The notes beneath the pieces were generated by a model. The model saw only the letters and a list, made by a program, of their open reading frames with translations, did no database searches and was not told where the DNA came from. This document shows positions 19,162-29,203 of a stretch of DNA of 64,000 nucleotides, one piece after another (the first letter of the stretch is position 1; each line of letters begins with the position of its first letter). The position numbers were made by a program, and so were the translations under genes. The stretch comes from Candidatus Saccharimonadota bacterium (GTDB lineage: Bacteria > Patescibacteriota > Saccharimonadia > Saccharimonadales > Saccharimonadaceae): NCBI GenBank assembly GCA_009783305.1, contig WRHJ01000003.1, positions 62,001 to 126,000 on the forward strand. The letters run 5' to 3'.

Positions 19162-19735
19162 CAGGGAAGAGATCTTTGTTATCTTTAATATTCTGATCGT
19201 AATCGAGGGGCTGGAGGTCGCCCTTGTTATCAAGGACGAAGAAGGCGTCAGTTTTGTCTTTGATGTGATCGATGAAGAGGATTCCGTCGAGATGATCAAT
19301 TTCGTGTTGAAGAATTCTAGCTAGTCCGTCGGCAGCTTTGATGCGAACTTCGGTGCCGTCTTCGAGGATGGCTTTGAGGCGAGTTTTAGGGTAGCGAGGG
19401 ACGAGTCCATAAATGCTGGGGACAGAGAGGCAACCTTCGTAATCACTGGTGAGCTCGCCTTCGTTTTTGATGATTTCGGGGTTAATAAGAGCGATGAAGT
19501 TGGGGTTTTTCTTGTCGTTGAGATCTTCGCGGACGATAATGATACGTTTGTTGTGGCCGAGCTGGGGAGCGGCCATGGCAGCGCTGAGTTCAAATTCGTG
19601 TTCCTTTTCCCAATCTTCGGATGATTTGCGCATCTGGGCAATAATATCAAGGACTTCGGGTGTGATTTGCCCGATTTTAGTGGATTTTTGACGGAGTTTA
19701 GGGTTGGGGGTGGTGATGATTTCCATATTTTTCAT
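19154..19735 (-). CDS. def: Peptide deformylase
   Basis: AAPQLG, EGCLSVPSIYG, LQHEIDHLDGILF. Confidence 0.95.
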   Translation of the reverse strand: MKNMEIITTPNPKLRQKSTKIGQITPEVLDIIAQMRKSSEDWEKEHEFELSAAMAAPQLGHNKRIIIVREDLNDKKNPNFIALINPEIIKNEGELTSDYEGCLSVPSIYGLVPRYPKTRLKAILEDGTEVRIKAADGLARILQHEIDHLDGILFIDHIKDKTDAFFVLDNKGDLQPLDYDQNIKDNKDLFPDE

Positions 19736-19770
19736 ATCATATCATAGATTAGAGAGATGATGCTCGCTAT

Positions 19771-20226
19771 TTACCGACTTTTGTCTTGAGCGGAACTTTT
19801 GAAGTTGTAGTATATAAGAAAGAAGGATGAAAGAATATAGCAAGTCATAGACATACCAAAGACTATAACGAATTCACCTGGGCCGAGGGTGGCTTCTAGT
19901 GCGGATTGGATGGAGTCGTATGAGGCAGAGTCCTTCATGAGCGGGAGGGCGTTAAAAAAGTGGAATATCTGTATGGCGAAGCCTAGGCTGGAGAAAAAGA
20001 AAGCCACGATTCGATAGGTGGCGATTGGCGCTTTGGGATATATCTGGTGTTTTCCACGTCGTTGTCCTTCGTATTCCTGTAGTTTTTGCATGCTTTCTTT
20101 TAACCACAACTTCATAGCTTTGTATGTGCCTTTGGATTTTTTGCTACGAACGGTGAAAAGAATAATATTGATAAGGATACCCAGTGTTTGGAGCACCATT
20201 TGTAGGAATATATCCGTACTTATCAT
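19771..20226 (-). CDS. Membrane protein, ~151 aa
   Basis: ATG at 20226 (MISTDIFLQMVLQTLGILI); hydrophobic segments. Supplied ORF extends into antisense of priA. Confidence 0.6.
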   Translation of the reverse strand: MISTDIFLQMVLQTLGILINIILFTVRSKKSKGTYKAMKLWLKESMQKLQEYEGQRRGKHQIYPKAPIATYRIVAFFFSSLGFAIQIFHFFNALPLMKDSASYDSIQSALEATLGPGEFVIVFGMSMTCYILSSFFLIYYNFKSSAQDKSR

Positions 20227-20245
20227 GAAGCATATTGTAGCATGG

Positions 20246-22276
20246 CTAGAGAAGAGTGGGAGGATCGAGATGGAAGTGGAGATAGGGGTTCTTGGGGAGA
20301 TTTCGGATGATGTCGAGGAGGAGTTGGCGTTTTTTGGATTTGATGATGAGTTGCCAAGTGAAGCCCTGGGGGGTGCGCTCGTGGAACGCGGGCATGGGGG
20401 CAGAAATGGAGAGGAGTGGGCTGTCGATCTCATTGAGATTCTTACGTAGGTCGTTGATGTTTTTGACGCAAACGCTCTCGGTTTTATAGGTCATGGTGAG
20501 TTTGAGGAGGAAGGAGTAGGGGGGGAGGACGGACGCGCGGCGGTTTTTGACGATATGGCGGTAGAAGTCCTGATAATTGCTTTGAGCGCCAAATTTGATG
20601 GCAGGATGATCTGGTTGATAGGTCTGGATGATGATGTTGGAGTCTTGGTGGCCACGGTTGGCACGTCCAATAACTTGGGTGAGGAGTTGGAAAGTGCGCT
20701 CTTCGGAAGAGAAATCGGGGAGGGCGAGGCCGGAGTCGGCTTGAACGACACCTAGAGTGGAGAGATGGGGTAGGTCGAGGCCCTTAGCGATCATTTGAGT
20801 GCCAATGATGATGTCGATACGGCCGCCTTTGACTTCGTCGTAGATGAGATGGAGAGATTTTTCGGTTTCAGTATCGGCATCGAAGCGGGCGATTTTGACG
20901 TTGGGGAATAGTTTAGCAAGTTCGGCTTCGATGAGTTTAGTGCCGAAGCCTTTGTGCAGGATATTGGCGTGTTGGCATTTGAGGCAGGAGGTGGGTACGG
21001 GGCTTTTAAAACCGCAGGTGTGGCAGACGAGGGCGTATTTGTCGGTGTGGAGGTTGAGGGGCAGGAGGCAACGAGGGCAAACGGCTTGCCAACCACAATG
21101 GTCGCAAATGGTGAGGGGGGCAGAGCCACGACGGTTATGGAAAATCATGATTTGGGTTTTTGATGCCAGAGAATTTTGGATAGCGGTGAGGAGTTGGTCG
21201 GAAAAGAGGTGATGTTTTTTGAAGTTAGTGCGATCTTTTAGGTCGACGATTTGCAGATTGGCGTGAGCTGAGTTTTTGATGGCGAGTTGGTCAAGCGTGA
21301 TGATGGCTTTGCGTTGTTTTGCCAGGTAATAGTCGGTGATGGTGGGGGTAGCAGTACCCATGAGCGCGAACGCTTGTGTACCTGTTTTATTATTTTTTAC
21401 AACACCTATCATAACAGATGCGAGTTGGGTGGCAGAGTATTTGGGAGCTTGGTCTTGGTGGTAGGCGGGCTCGTGGGCTTCGTCGATGATGATGAGGCCG
21501 AGATCTCTGACTGGTGCAAAGAGGGCGGAGCGAGGACCGATGATGACTTGGGGTTGGTCGTTTTTGAGGATGTTCTCCCAAAGTAGATGACGGGTGGCTT
21601 CGGTTTGTTTGGAGTGGAGGAGAGTAATATCTTTAAAGTGAACTTGAAAGTTTTGGACGAGTTGGGAGGTGAGGGCGATTTCAGGAACTAAGATGATGGC
21701 GGAGCTGCCTTTTTTAATGGTTTGGCGGGTTAATTCTAGGTAGATGTTTGTCTTTCCGCTGCCGGTAATTCCGTGGAGTAGTACAGTATTGCTTTTGCAA
21801 GAGTTGATTTCAGAGATGGCTTGGCGTTGAGATGAGTTGAGTGGAATCTGAACGGAATGTTTCTTAGAACCAGCTTGGTCGCCAAGAAAACCTGTTTCAG
21901 GCAGGGTTTTCTTGGGAGTCGCTACGTTCTTAGAAATGTCCTGTTCAGATTCTGCTTTAGCTCGTCGCGTCTTATCAATTCCTTTTGGTAAGGCGGTTTG
22001 GAGGACGGTGGGGAGGGGGCAGGAGTAATATTTGCTGAGCCAGAGGATGGATTGTTGAAGATGAGGCGGGAGAGGTTGATCGTAAAGGATTTTTTCGATG
22101 GGTTTGGTAGGGAATCGAGGTTTTTTAACTTGTTTGACGAGTAGGCCAGGGACAGTTTTTTTGCCAAGAGGGATGATAACAATGGTACCGGGTGACAATG
22201 GTTGGTCGTGTTCGTAGGTGAGGATGTCGCTGCTAGCACGAAAAATTTTGGTAGGGGCGACCTCATAATAATACAT
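20246..22276 (-). CDS. priA: Primosomal protein N' / replication restart helicase
   Basis: LLHGITGSGKTNIYLEL, IIDEAHEPAY, CDHCGWQAVCPRC...CHTCG...CLKC zinc cysteines. Confidence 0.95.
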   Translation of the reverse strand: MYYYEVAPTKIFRASSDILTYEHDQPLSPGTIVIIPLGKKTVPGLLVKQVKKPRFPTKPIEKILYDQPLPPHLQQSILWLSKYYSCPLPTVLQTALPKGIDKTRRAKAESEQDISKNVATPKKTLPETGFLGDQAGSKKHSVQIPLNSSQRQAISEINSCKSNTVLLHGITGSGKTNIYLELTRQTIKKGSSAIILVPEIALTSQLVQNFQVHFKDITLLHSKQTEATRHLLWENILKNDQPQVIIGPRSALFAPVRDLGLIIIDEAHEPAYHQDQAPKYSATQLASVMIGVVKNNKTGTQAFALMGTATPTITDYYLAKQRKAIITLDQLAIKNSAHANLQIVDLKDRTNFKKHHLFSDQLLTAIQNSLASKTQIMIFHNRRGSAPLTICDHCGWQAVCPRCLLPLNLHTDKYALVCHTCGFKSPVPTSCLKCQHANILHKGFGTKLIEAELAKLFPNVKIARFDADTETEKSLHLIYDEVKGGRIDIIIGTQMIAKGLDLPHLSTLGVVQADSGLALPDFSSEERTFQLLTQVIGRANRGHQDSNIIIQTYQPDHPAIKFGAQSNYQDFYRHIVKNRRASVLPPYSFLLKLTMTYKTESVCVKNINDLRKNLNEIDSPLLSISAPMPAFHERTPQGFTWQLIIKSKKRQLLLDIIRNLPKNPYLHFHLDPPTLL
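21844..21952. repeat. Palindromic element copy 2, in frame within priA; shared core 21877-21920
   Basis: Outer arms GAATCTGAAC (21844-21853) and GTTCAGATTC (21943-21952) with further inner pairing; core GGTCGCCAAGAAAACCTG...GCAGGGTTTTCTTGGGAGTCG. Confidence 0.85.
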
Positions 22277-22310
22277 GCTACTATTATATATGATAAAACG
22301 GAGGCGAGAT

Positions 22311-22526
22311 ATGACGGAGCTGAGGGTTGGTGGGAGGTACCGACATTATAAGAATAAGGAATATGTTGTATTGGGAACGGCAAAGCATAGTGAAACACTT
22401 GAAGATCTGGTGGTTTATCAGGCGCAGTACGGTGATAATCAGATTTGGGTGCGACCGTATGAGATGTTTTTGGAAGATGTGAAGGTGGAGGGGAAAATGG
22501 TGCCGAGATTTAGAGAAATTGGCTGA
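22311..22526 (+). CDS. DUF1653-type protein
   Basis: VGGRYRHYKNKEYVVLGTAKHSETLEDLVVYQAQY. Confidence 0.85.
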   Translation: MTELRVGGRYRHYKNKEYVVLGTAKHSETLEDLVVYQAQYGDNQIWVRPYEMFLEDVKVEGKMVPRFREIG

Positions 22527-22587
22527 GATTATTGTTGTGATTTTTACTTTTCGTGTATAATGGGGGTATGAAAAGAGAGGTGCGCTA

Positions 22588-22890
22588 ATGCTTGACGTTT
22601 TTGTGACCAGTAGGGTCAGACGGAAGATTCTGGTGGTGTTTGCGAAATACCCGGATTTTAAGACGCACGTGCGGGGGTTGTCGAAACTGATAAAGGAGGA
22701 CCCGGGGAATATTCAGAGAGAGCTGAAGCGGTTGGTGAAAGGCGGTTTTTTGTTGGTGAGTAAGAAGGGGAATAGCAATGTTTATCAGACAAATAAGCAA
22801 TTTCCGATTTTGAAGGAGTTGCAGAGCATGGTGATCAAGAGCCAACAGATGAGTGGGCAGGGCAAAGGGCCAGCGAAGAAAATTGGGTAG
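22588..22890 (+). CDS. Winged-helix transcriptional regulator-like
   Basis: RRKILVVFAKYPDFKTHVRGLSKLIKEDPGNIQRELKRLVKGGFL. Confidence 0.8.
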   Translation: MLDVFVTSRVRRKILVVFAKYPDFKTHVRGLSKLIKEDPGNIQRELKRLVKGGFLLVSKKGNSNVYQTNKQFPILKELQSMVIKSQQMSGQGKGPAKKIG

Positions 22891-22908
22891 ATAAGGTATA
22901 ATGGGGGG

Positions 22909-24531
22909 ATGAAGAAGTGGAGTGTGCTGTTTGCGCAGTTGATGCGGAAGAGGGGGTTAGACGAGGGGTTTTTGAGTCCGCGGTATGAGGATTTGGAGGA
23001 TCCGTTTTTGTTGCCAGACATGGAAAAGGCGGTGAAACGGATTTTGTTGGCAGGTAAGAAGGATGAGAAAGTGGTGGTTTACGGGGATTATGATGTGGAT
23101 GGGGTGACTTCAAGTGTGGTGATGAAAGAGGCGCTTGAGTTTGCCGGAGTGAAGGACGTCGAGATCTTGTTGCCGGATAGATTTATGGATGGGTATGGGA
23201 TGAACGAGGGAGTGGTGGATGAGATTGTGAAGTCAGGGGCTGGATTGGTGGTGACGGTGGATTGCGGAAGTGGGAGCGGGAAGGTAATTTCGGTGCTGAA
23301 GAAGAAGGGGGTAGATTGCATTGTGACGGATCATCATGAGGTACTGGAGGCACCGAAGGGTGCGGTGGCGGTGGTGAACCCGAAATTGGGTGAGGTGGGG
23401 TTGGATTTGTCGGGGGTAGGAGTGGCTTTTAAGGTGGCACAGGCAGTGAATATGAGGGTAAATGGGGGAGCTTGTAATGGGCAAGAGAAGTGGCTGTTGG
23501 ATCTGGTGGCGATTGGGACGGTGTGTGACGCAATGGCTTTGACGGGGGAGAATCGAATTTTGGCGAAATTTGGGATGAGGGTGCTACAGAAGACGCGGCG
23601 GAAGGGTTTGGTGGAGTTGATGAAATTGGTGGGAGTGCAGAAAATCGATACGCATGCGATTGGATTTCAGATTGGACCGAGATTGAACGCGAGCGGACGG
23701 ATGCAGACGGCGACGAAATCGTTACGATTGCTATTGGCGGAAGGAGGAGCAGGAGCGTTTGCTTTGGCGAAGGAGTTGGATGAGCTAAATAAAGAGAGAC
23801 GAGCGGCACAGAGCAAGGCCATTTCTGAGATTGAAGGGGCGGGGATAGCAGATGATTCAGTATTGGTGGTGAAGGGGAATTGTCATGAGGGAGTGGTGGG
23901 GATTATTGCGGGTCGACTGACGGAGCGGTATAAAAAACCGAGTTTTGTGTTTGCTGAGGTGGAGGGAGGGCTACTGAAAGGGAGTGGGAGAAGCTTTGGT
24001 GAATTTGCGTTAGCGGATTATATCACACATTGCCAGAAGATGCTAGTGGCTGGAGGAGGACATAATTTCGCATGTGGAGTGACGATTGCTAATTCTAATT
24101 ATGAAGCATTTAAAAAAGACGCGAATGAGTATTATCGGGGGCTGAAGCTGAAGAATCAAGAGAGGTTTTTGGCAGTGCAGGAGGATTTGGTTGTGAAGGG
24201 TTTGGAGGATTTGACGGAGGAATTTTGTGAGGAAATGAGCTTATTGGAGCCATATGGGGAGGGGAATCCGGAACCAGTATTTAGACTAAAGGATGTTTTA
24301 GTGTTGTCGGTGGGGAGGATGGGGACAGACGGAAAGCATTTGCGATTAAATGTAAGAGATGGGGGCGGAAGGACGATGAAATTGGTGGCGTTTTATGCCC
24401 CGGATAAGTGGTTTGAAGTTGAGGGCGGAAATAGAATGGATATTTTGGTGAGTTTGGAGATTAATGACTGGAATGGCGTGCGCTCGGTGGAAGGGAGGAT
24501 TTTGAGTGTTGAAAAAGGAGAGGATATATGA
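22909..24531 (+). CDS. recJ: Single-stranded-DNA-specific exonuclease RecJ
   Basis: VVVYGDYDVDGVTS, VDCIVTDHHE, GRLNASGRM-type motifs. Confidence 0.95.
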   Translation: MKKWSVLFAQLMRKRGLDEGFLSPRYEDLEDPFLLPDMEKAVKRILLAGKKDEKVVVYGDYDVDGVTSSVVMKEALEFAGVKDVEILLPDRFMDGYGMNEGVVDEIVKSGAGLVVTVDCGSGSGKVISVLKKKGVDCIVTDHHEVLEAPKGAVAVVNPKLGEVGLDLSGVGVAFKVAQAVNMRVNGGACNGQEKWLLDLVAIGTVCDAMALTGENRILAKFGMRVLQKTRRKGLVELMKLVGVQKIDTHAIGFQIGPRLNASGRMQTATKSLRLLLAEGGAGAFALAKELDELNKERRAAQSKAISEIEGAGIADDSVLVVKGNCHEGVVGIIAGRLTERYKKPSFVFAEVEGGLLKGSGRSFGEFALADYITHCQKMLVAGGGHNFACGVTIANSNYEAFKKDANEYYRGLKLKNQERFLAVQEDLVVKGLEDLTEEFCEEMSLLEPYGEGNPEPVFRLKDVLVLSVGRMGTDGKHLRLNVRDGGGRTMKLVAFYAPDKWFEVEGGNRMDILVSLEINDWNGVRSVEGRILSVEKGEDI

Positions 24532-24544
24532 TAGGATATAGGCT

Positions 24545-24763
24545 ATGGCAATAAGAGTAACGAGAAAAGACCAGTCTGAGGCGAACGAGAACATTATTCG
24601 CCGGTTTAACCGCAAGGTTTTGCAGAGCGGCGTGATGGCAACAGCGAAAGAGGGGATGCGATTTAGCAAACCAATTTCTAAGCGAGATCGGCGCACGAAG
24701 GCGATTTTGCGGGATAAACGCAAAGCCGAAAAGGCGGAGCGGATGAAGCTCGGATTGAAGTAA
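24545..24763 (+). CDS. rpsU: 30S ribosomal protein S21
   Basis: NENIIRRFNRKVLQSGVMATAKE...SKRDRRTKA. Confidence 0.85.
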   Translation: MAIRVTRKDQSEANENIIRRFNRKVLQSGVMATAKEGMRFSKPISKRDRRTKAILRDKRKAEKAERMKLGLK

Positions 24764-24822
24764 AAATTGCCCCGAAAGGGGTAATTTTTTTAGTGTATAA
24801 TTAGTGCAGAAGGGAGAGTGGT

Positions 24823-25275
24823 ATGGAGTTGAAGAAAAGAATAGATCAGGATTTGAAAGCGGCAATGTTGGCAAAGGAGGCGGCTATTGTGACGGTGTTG
24901 CGCGGTTTGAAGGCGACGATTTTGGATGCGGAGGTAGCTGAGGGCAAGAGAGAAAAAGGCTTGTCTGATGCGGAGATTGAAGCGCTGATTATGAAAGAGA
25001 TTAAGCGGCGTAAAGAGGCAATTGCGATGTATGAGGCTAATGGTCGGGGCGATTTGGTGGAGAGCGAGCAGTTTGAACAGAAGATTTTGGAGGAGTATTT
25101 GCCGGAGCAGATGGATGAAAATGCAATAAGAGAAAAGATTGACGAGGTGCTGACGAGTTTGGGGGAAGGCGAGGTGGCAAATATGGGGATGGTAATTGGT
25201 AAAGTGAAGATGCTAATTGGTAATAGTGCGGATGGGGCGACGGTGGCGAGGTTGGTGAAGGAGAAAATCGGATGA
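24823..25275 (+). CDS. GatB/YqeY domain protein
   Basis: RIDQDLKAAMLAKEAAIVTVLRGLKATI, ILEEYLPEQM. Confidence 0.9.
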   Translation: MELKKRIDQDLKAAMLAKEAAIVTVLRGLKATILDAEVAEGKREKGLSDAEIEALIMKEIKRRKEAIAMYEANGRGDLVESEQFEQKILEEYLPEQMDENAIREKIDEVLTSLGEGEVANMGMVIGKVKMLIGNSADGATVARLVKEKIG

Positions 25276-25874
25276 TTGCCTTATTTGGGCTGGCCGGCAG
25301 CGGCAAGAGCTTGCAGGGACAGATATTAGCGGAGAAATATGGCTGGAAATGGTTGAGCGTAGGACAATTGTTGCGCGATCAGCATAATGCAACGATAAAT
25401 GAGGATTTAAAAACAGGCGAGTTATTTGATGATGAATTGGTGACGGGCTTGATGCACGATGCAATGTCGAAAATTGAAGCGGCTGGTACGAAAGTAATAT
25501 TGGATGGCTATCCGCGCGACGAAGTGCAGGCAAAATGGATGGTCGAAAATGGCGATATGGCTAGAATTGAGGGCGCAATTGTGCTGGATGTGCCGAAGGA
25601 GGAGTTGTGGAAACGCATAGAAGAGCGAGGACGGAGCGATGATACGCGGAAGGTGGTGGAGAGGCGTTGGGAGATTTTTGAACAAAATATTTATTCAATA
25701 TTACCTCTGTTTGAAGCTAATAATGTAAAAATTACAACACTTGACGGCGTGGGAACAATTGATGAAATTACGAACAGGATTGAAGCGGTTTTGAGCGATT
25801 GGGGCGTACTGGATGAGTTGGCAATTTTGGCTAGTGAAGATAAGGACGGAGCGGAAAAAAGTTATGGCGAATAA
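25272..25874 (+). CDS. Adenylate kinase-like nucleotide kinase
   Basis: MIALFGLAGSGKSLQGQILAEKY, LDGYPRDEVQ. Confidence 0.82.
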   Translation: MIALFGLAGSGKSLQGQILAEKYGWKWLSVGQLLRDQHNATINEDLKTGELFDDELVTGLMHDAMSKIEAAGTKVILDGYPRDEVQAKWMVENGDMARIEGAIVLDVPKEELWKRIEERGRSDDTRKVVERRWEIFEQNIYSILPLFEANNVKITTLDGVGTIDEITNRIEAVLSDWGVLDELAILASEDKDGAEKSYGE

Positions 25875-26598
25875 GCTGGATGCAATGCGCGAAGGAGGGG
25901 AAATCTTGGGCAGGATTTTGGCAGAATTGCGTGGTTACGTGCAAGTAGGCATGAACGAGAAAGATATCGACAAATGGGTAGAGGGCAAGATTTTGGGATA
26001 TGGTGCGGAAGTGGCTTATTACGAAGAAGAGCCAAATTTTCCAGGAGCGATTTGTATTTCCGTAAATGATGAGTTGATCCATGGTGTGCCGGAAGACAAT
26101 GTGCTGGAGGATGGCGATAAGGTCAGTTTTGATTTATCGATAAAATATCAGGGTTATTACGTGGATTCGGCGTTTACGATGATAATTGGTAAGGGGGGGC
26201 CGGCGCTGAAACACTTATTGAGTTGCACGGAAAATGCTTTATATGAGGGGATAAAACAAGTGAAAGCGGGGGTGGCGTTGGGTGATATTGGGGCGGCAGT
26301 TGAAGCAGTTTTGGAAAAAGGGAAGTTGGGTATTATAAGGAATTATGTGGGACATGGCATTGGCGAACGGATTCATATGCCGCCGGATATACCGAATTTC
26401 GGAAGGAGGGGAGAGGGATATGTATTAAGTGCGGGAGAAACGATTTGTATTGAGCCGATGGCGAGCTTGGGGAAGGCGGATACGGTGGTGGGGAAAGATG
26501 GTTGGACGGTATTTTTGAAGGACGGCTCAATAGGGGCGCATTTTGAGCATACGATTTTGGTGACGGAAGAAGGTTGCGAAATATTAACAAAAGCGTGA
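25864..26598 (+). CDS. map: Methionine aminopeptidase
   Basis: ICISVNDELIHGVP, GHGIGERIHMPPDIPNFG; ATG at 25864. Confidence 0.95.
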   Translation: MANKLDAMREGGEILGRILAELRGYVQVGMNEKDIDKWVEGKILGYGAEVAYYEEEPNFPGAICISVNDELIHGVPEDNVLEDGDKVSFDLSIKYQGYYVDSAFTMIIGKGGPALKHLLSCTENALYEGIKQVKAGVALGDIGAAVEAVLEKGKLGIIRNYVGHGIGERIHMPPDIPNFGRRGEGYVLSAGETICIEPMASLGKADTVVGKDGWTVFLKDGSIGAHFEHTILVTEEGCEILTKA

Positions 26599-26610
26599 TA
26601 CAATAACGAT

Positions 26611-27831
26611 ATGGAAGAAAAATCTCGATTTGCGGTGGGATTGGACATAGGAACAGGGAGCATTCGTGCGGTGGTGGGGAGCATTGGCCGGGACGGGCAT
26701 GTATCGGTAGTGGGATATAACGAAGCGAGTTCGGGTGGGATGCGTAAGGGGATAGTGGTAGATTTAACTGGTCCAGCAAGCGCAATTGATGTGGCGTTAA
26801 AGCCAGTGGAAGATATGAGCGGGGTGCAAGTGGACGCGGCGACAGTTAGCGTAAATGGTGTGCATATTTTGAGTACTAAGGCGGAGGGGATGATTGCAGT
26901 GGGGACAACGGAGCATGAGATTGATGAGTCGGACTTGGACAGAGTGGATGCGATGGCGATAACCGGAAAGGTTCCAGCTAATCGGGAAACGTTGGATTTG
27001 GTGCCGCATGATTATATTTTGGATGGACAGGGGGGGATAAAAGATCCGCTGGGGATGAGAGGGTCGAGATTAGAGGTGAGAGCCAATGTGATCTCGGGAC
27101 TTGTGCCGTACTGCGAGAATGTGCGCAAGGCAGCGGAGATGGCAAAGGTGTCCACTCAGAGATTAGTGCCGAGCGTAGTGGCGGCGGCACGGGCGGTTTT
27201 GACGGAACACCAGATGGAAAATGGCGTGGGGGTGATTGATATAGGAGCAGCGACGACTGGTGTGGCGGTGTTTGACGAGGGCGATTTGCAATATGTTGGG
27301 GTGGTGCCGAAGGGGAGCAATAACATCACAAATGATTTAGCGATGGTGTTAAAGGCGGAGCCGGAAATAGCTGAGGAGATAAAATGCCGGTTTGTGACGG
27401 GGGTATTTGGAGTGAGTGATAAGGATATTGTAATCAAGAAGGGGCGAGATGAGTTGAAATTTAGCAGGGCAGAGGTGGATGAAACGGCAGAAGCGCGACT
27501 GGATGAGATATTTGGTGAAGTGAGGAAGGAACTAAAGAAGGCGGGCTATGATAGGAAATTGCCAGAAGGTGTGGTGCTGACAGGCGGTGGGGCGAAATTG
27601 CGAGACATTGAGATTTATGCGAAGGAGAAGATGGAATTGGCAGCGCGGATTGGGGTGCCGCCGGAATTGGGATCTTTGGGTGAGGCAGTGGCTAAACCGG
27701 AATATGCGACGGCATTGGGGTTGATGTTAATTGGTGCGCGCAGCGGGGAGGCAATGGCGCAGAAGAAATCGGATAAGAAGACGAAGAAGAGCGGCGGTCT
27801 GATCAAGAAACTGTTCAATATGTTCAAGTAA
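26611..27831 (+). CDS. ftsA: Cell division protein FtsA
   Basis: VGLDIGTGSIRAVVG, VLTGGGAKL, C-terminal amphipathic GLIKKLFNMFK. Confidence 0.93.
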   Translation: MEEKSRFAVGLDIGTGSIRAVVGSIGRDGHVSVVGYNEASSGGMRKGIVVDLTGPASAIDVALKPVEDMSGVQVDAATVSVNGVHILSTKAEGMIAVGTTEHEIDESDLDRVDAMAITGKVPANRETLDLVPHDYILDGQGGIKDPLGMRGSRLEVRANVISGLVPYCENVRKAAEMAKVSTQRLVPSVVAAARAVLTEHQMENGVGVIDIGAATTGVAVFDEGDLQYVGVVPKGSNNITNDLAMVLKAEPEIAEEIKCRFVTGVFGVSDKDIVIKKGRDELKFSRAEVDETAEARLDEIFGEVRKELKKAGYDRKLPEGVVLTGGGAKLRDIEIYAKEKMELAARIGVPPELGSLGEAVAKPEYATALGLMLIGARSGEAMAQKKSDKKTKKSGGLIKKLFNMFK

Positions 27832-27842
27832 AAATATCAAAG

Positions 27843-27914
27843 AGAAACTCGGAATAGCAGATTTTGTGAACCATGCTTCGCATACGTTCCTAAAACCTGC
27901 TATTCCGAGTTTCT
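27843..27914. repeat. 72 nt long hairpin in the ftsA-ftsZ spacer
   Basis: AGAAACTCGGAATAGCAG (27843-27860) / CTGCTATTCCGAGTTTCT (27897-27914), with TTTT-GAAC-ATGC-TTC-GCAT-GTTC-AAAA continuing the stem. Confidence 0.9.
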
Positions 27915-27974
27915 GCTTGAATTCTATACTGACAGATGTTAATATGGGAGCAGAATTGAAAGTGAGGAGTCAAA

Positions 27975-29177
27975 ATGCCCGAAGTAAAACCAACAGAGGT
28001 GGAAAGTACAGCAAGTATAAAGGTTGTGGGCGTAGGGGGAGCTGGTGGTTCGGCGATTAATCGCATGAAGGACGCTGGTTTAGCGGGGGTGGAGTTTATC
28101 GCGATGAATACGGATGCGCAGGCACTGCATAATTCGCGAGCGGATGTGAAGGTGCATTTGGGGCACGCTACGACGAATGGATTGGGCGCAGGCGCAGATC
28201 CGGCAGTTGGCGAAAAAGCGGCTGAAGAGTCACGCGAAGATATACAGAAGGCGATTTCAGGTGCGGATATGGTGTTTATTACCTTAGGCGCGGGTGGCGG
28301 TACGGGTTCTGGCGCGGGTTATATCGTGGCTGAAGAGGCTAGAAAGCAAGGCATTTTGGTAGTAGGGGTTTCGACCAAACCGTTTACATTTGAAGGGGCG
28401 AAGCGTAAGGCCAATGCGGATTGGGCAATTGATAAATTGGCACGTAATGTGGATGCGCTGATCACGATTCCAAATGACAGGTTGTTGCAAACGATAGATC
28501 AAAGGACGCCGTTGTCAGAGACTTTCAAGATTGCGGATGATGTTTTGAGGCAGGGCGTGCAGGGGATTTCAGAGTTGATTACTGAGCATTCGTTGATTAA
28601 CTTGGACTTCGCGGACGTGAAGGCAGTGATGAAGGATGCGGGGTCGGCTTTGATGGGAATTGGTCGGGCTTCAGGTGAGAATCGCGCGATTATGGCGGCT
28701 CAGCAAGCGATTGAGTCTCCGTTGATTGAGGTATCAATTGATGGCGCGAAGGGCGTGCTGTTCTCGGTAGCTGGTGGTTACGATATGAGCATGGATGAGA
28801 TTCGCGAGGCGGCCGAACTGATTACGGCGGGCGTGAGTCCAGATGCGAACGTGATCTTTGGTGCGAGCGTGCGTCCGGAACTGGATGATGAGATTGTGAT
28901 TACGGTGGTAGCAACGGGGTTTGATTCGGCGTACTACAAAAACGGCATGAGGACGGTTGAGAGTCCGGAATTACAGACGGAAGAGTCTAGGCGGGAGACA
29001 GCGACGGTGGAATCGGTAGATATGGATTTGAACAGAGACGCGGAGATGGAAGATAATAAGAGTTCTGATTTCGTGCAGCCGGCGACGGGAAATATGTGGG
29101 ATAATATTAAGGCGGATAATGATGACGATGATGATGTGCCGGCTATTTTGAGGCGAAGGAAGAAAAATAAAGATTAG
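27975..29177 (+). CDS. ftsZ: Cell division protein FtsZ
   Basis: GVGGAGGSAINRM, TLGAGGGTGSGAGYIVAE, NADWAIDKLARNVDALITIPNDRLL. Confidence 0.98.
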   Translation: MPEVKPTEVESTASIKVVGVGGAGGSAINRMKDAGLAGVEFIAMNTDAQALHNSRADVKVHLGHATTNGLGAGADPAVGEKAAEESREDIQKAISGADMVFITLGAGGGTGSGAGYIVAEEARKQGILVVGVSTKPFTFEGAKRKANADWAIDKLARNVDALITIPNDRLLQTIDQRTPLSETFKIADDVLRQGVQGISELITEHSLINLDFADVKAVMKDAGSALMGIGRASGENRAIMAAQQAIESPLIEVSIDGAKGVLFSVAGGYDMSMDEIREAAELITAGVSPDANVIFGASVRPELDDEIVITVVATGFDSAYYKNGMRTVESPELQTEESRRETATVESVDMDLNRDAEMEDNKSSDFVQPATGNMWDNIKADNDDDDDVPAILRRRKKNKD

Positions 29178-29203
29178 TTGACGTAGAGAGGAGGTGGCTT
29201 GGC

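Noticed and set aside
21880-21915. LPETG motif in PriA (KKTLPETGFLGD)
   Set aside because: Encoded by the palindromic insertion in a cytoplasmic helicase, with no following TM or basic tail; not a sorting signal.
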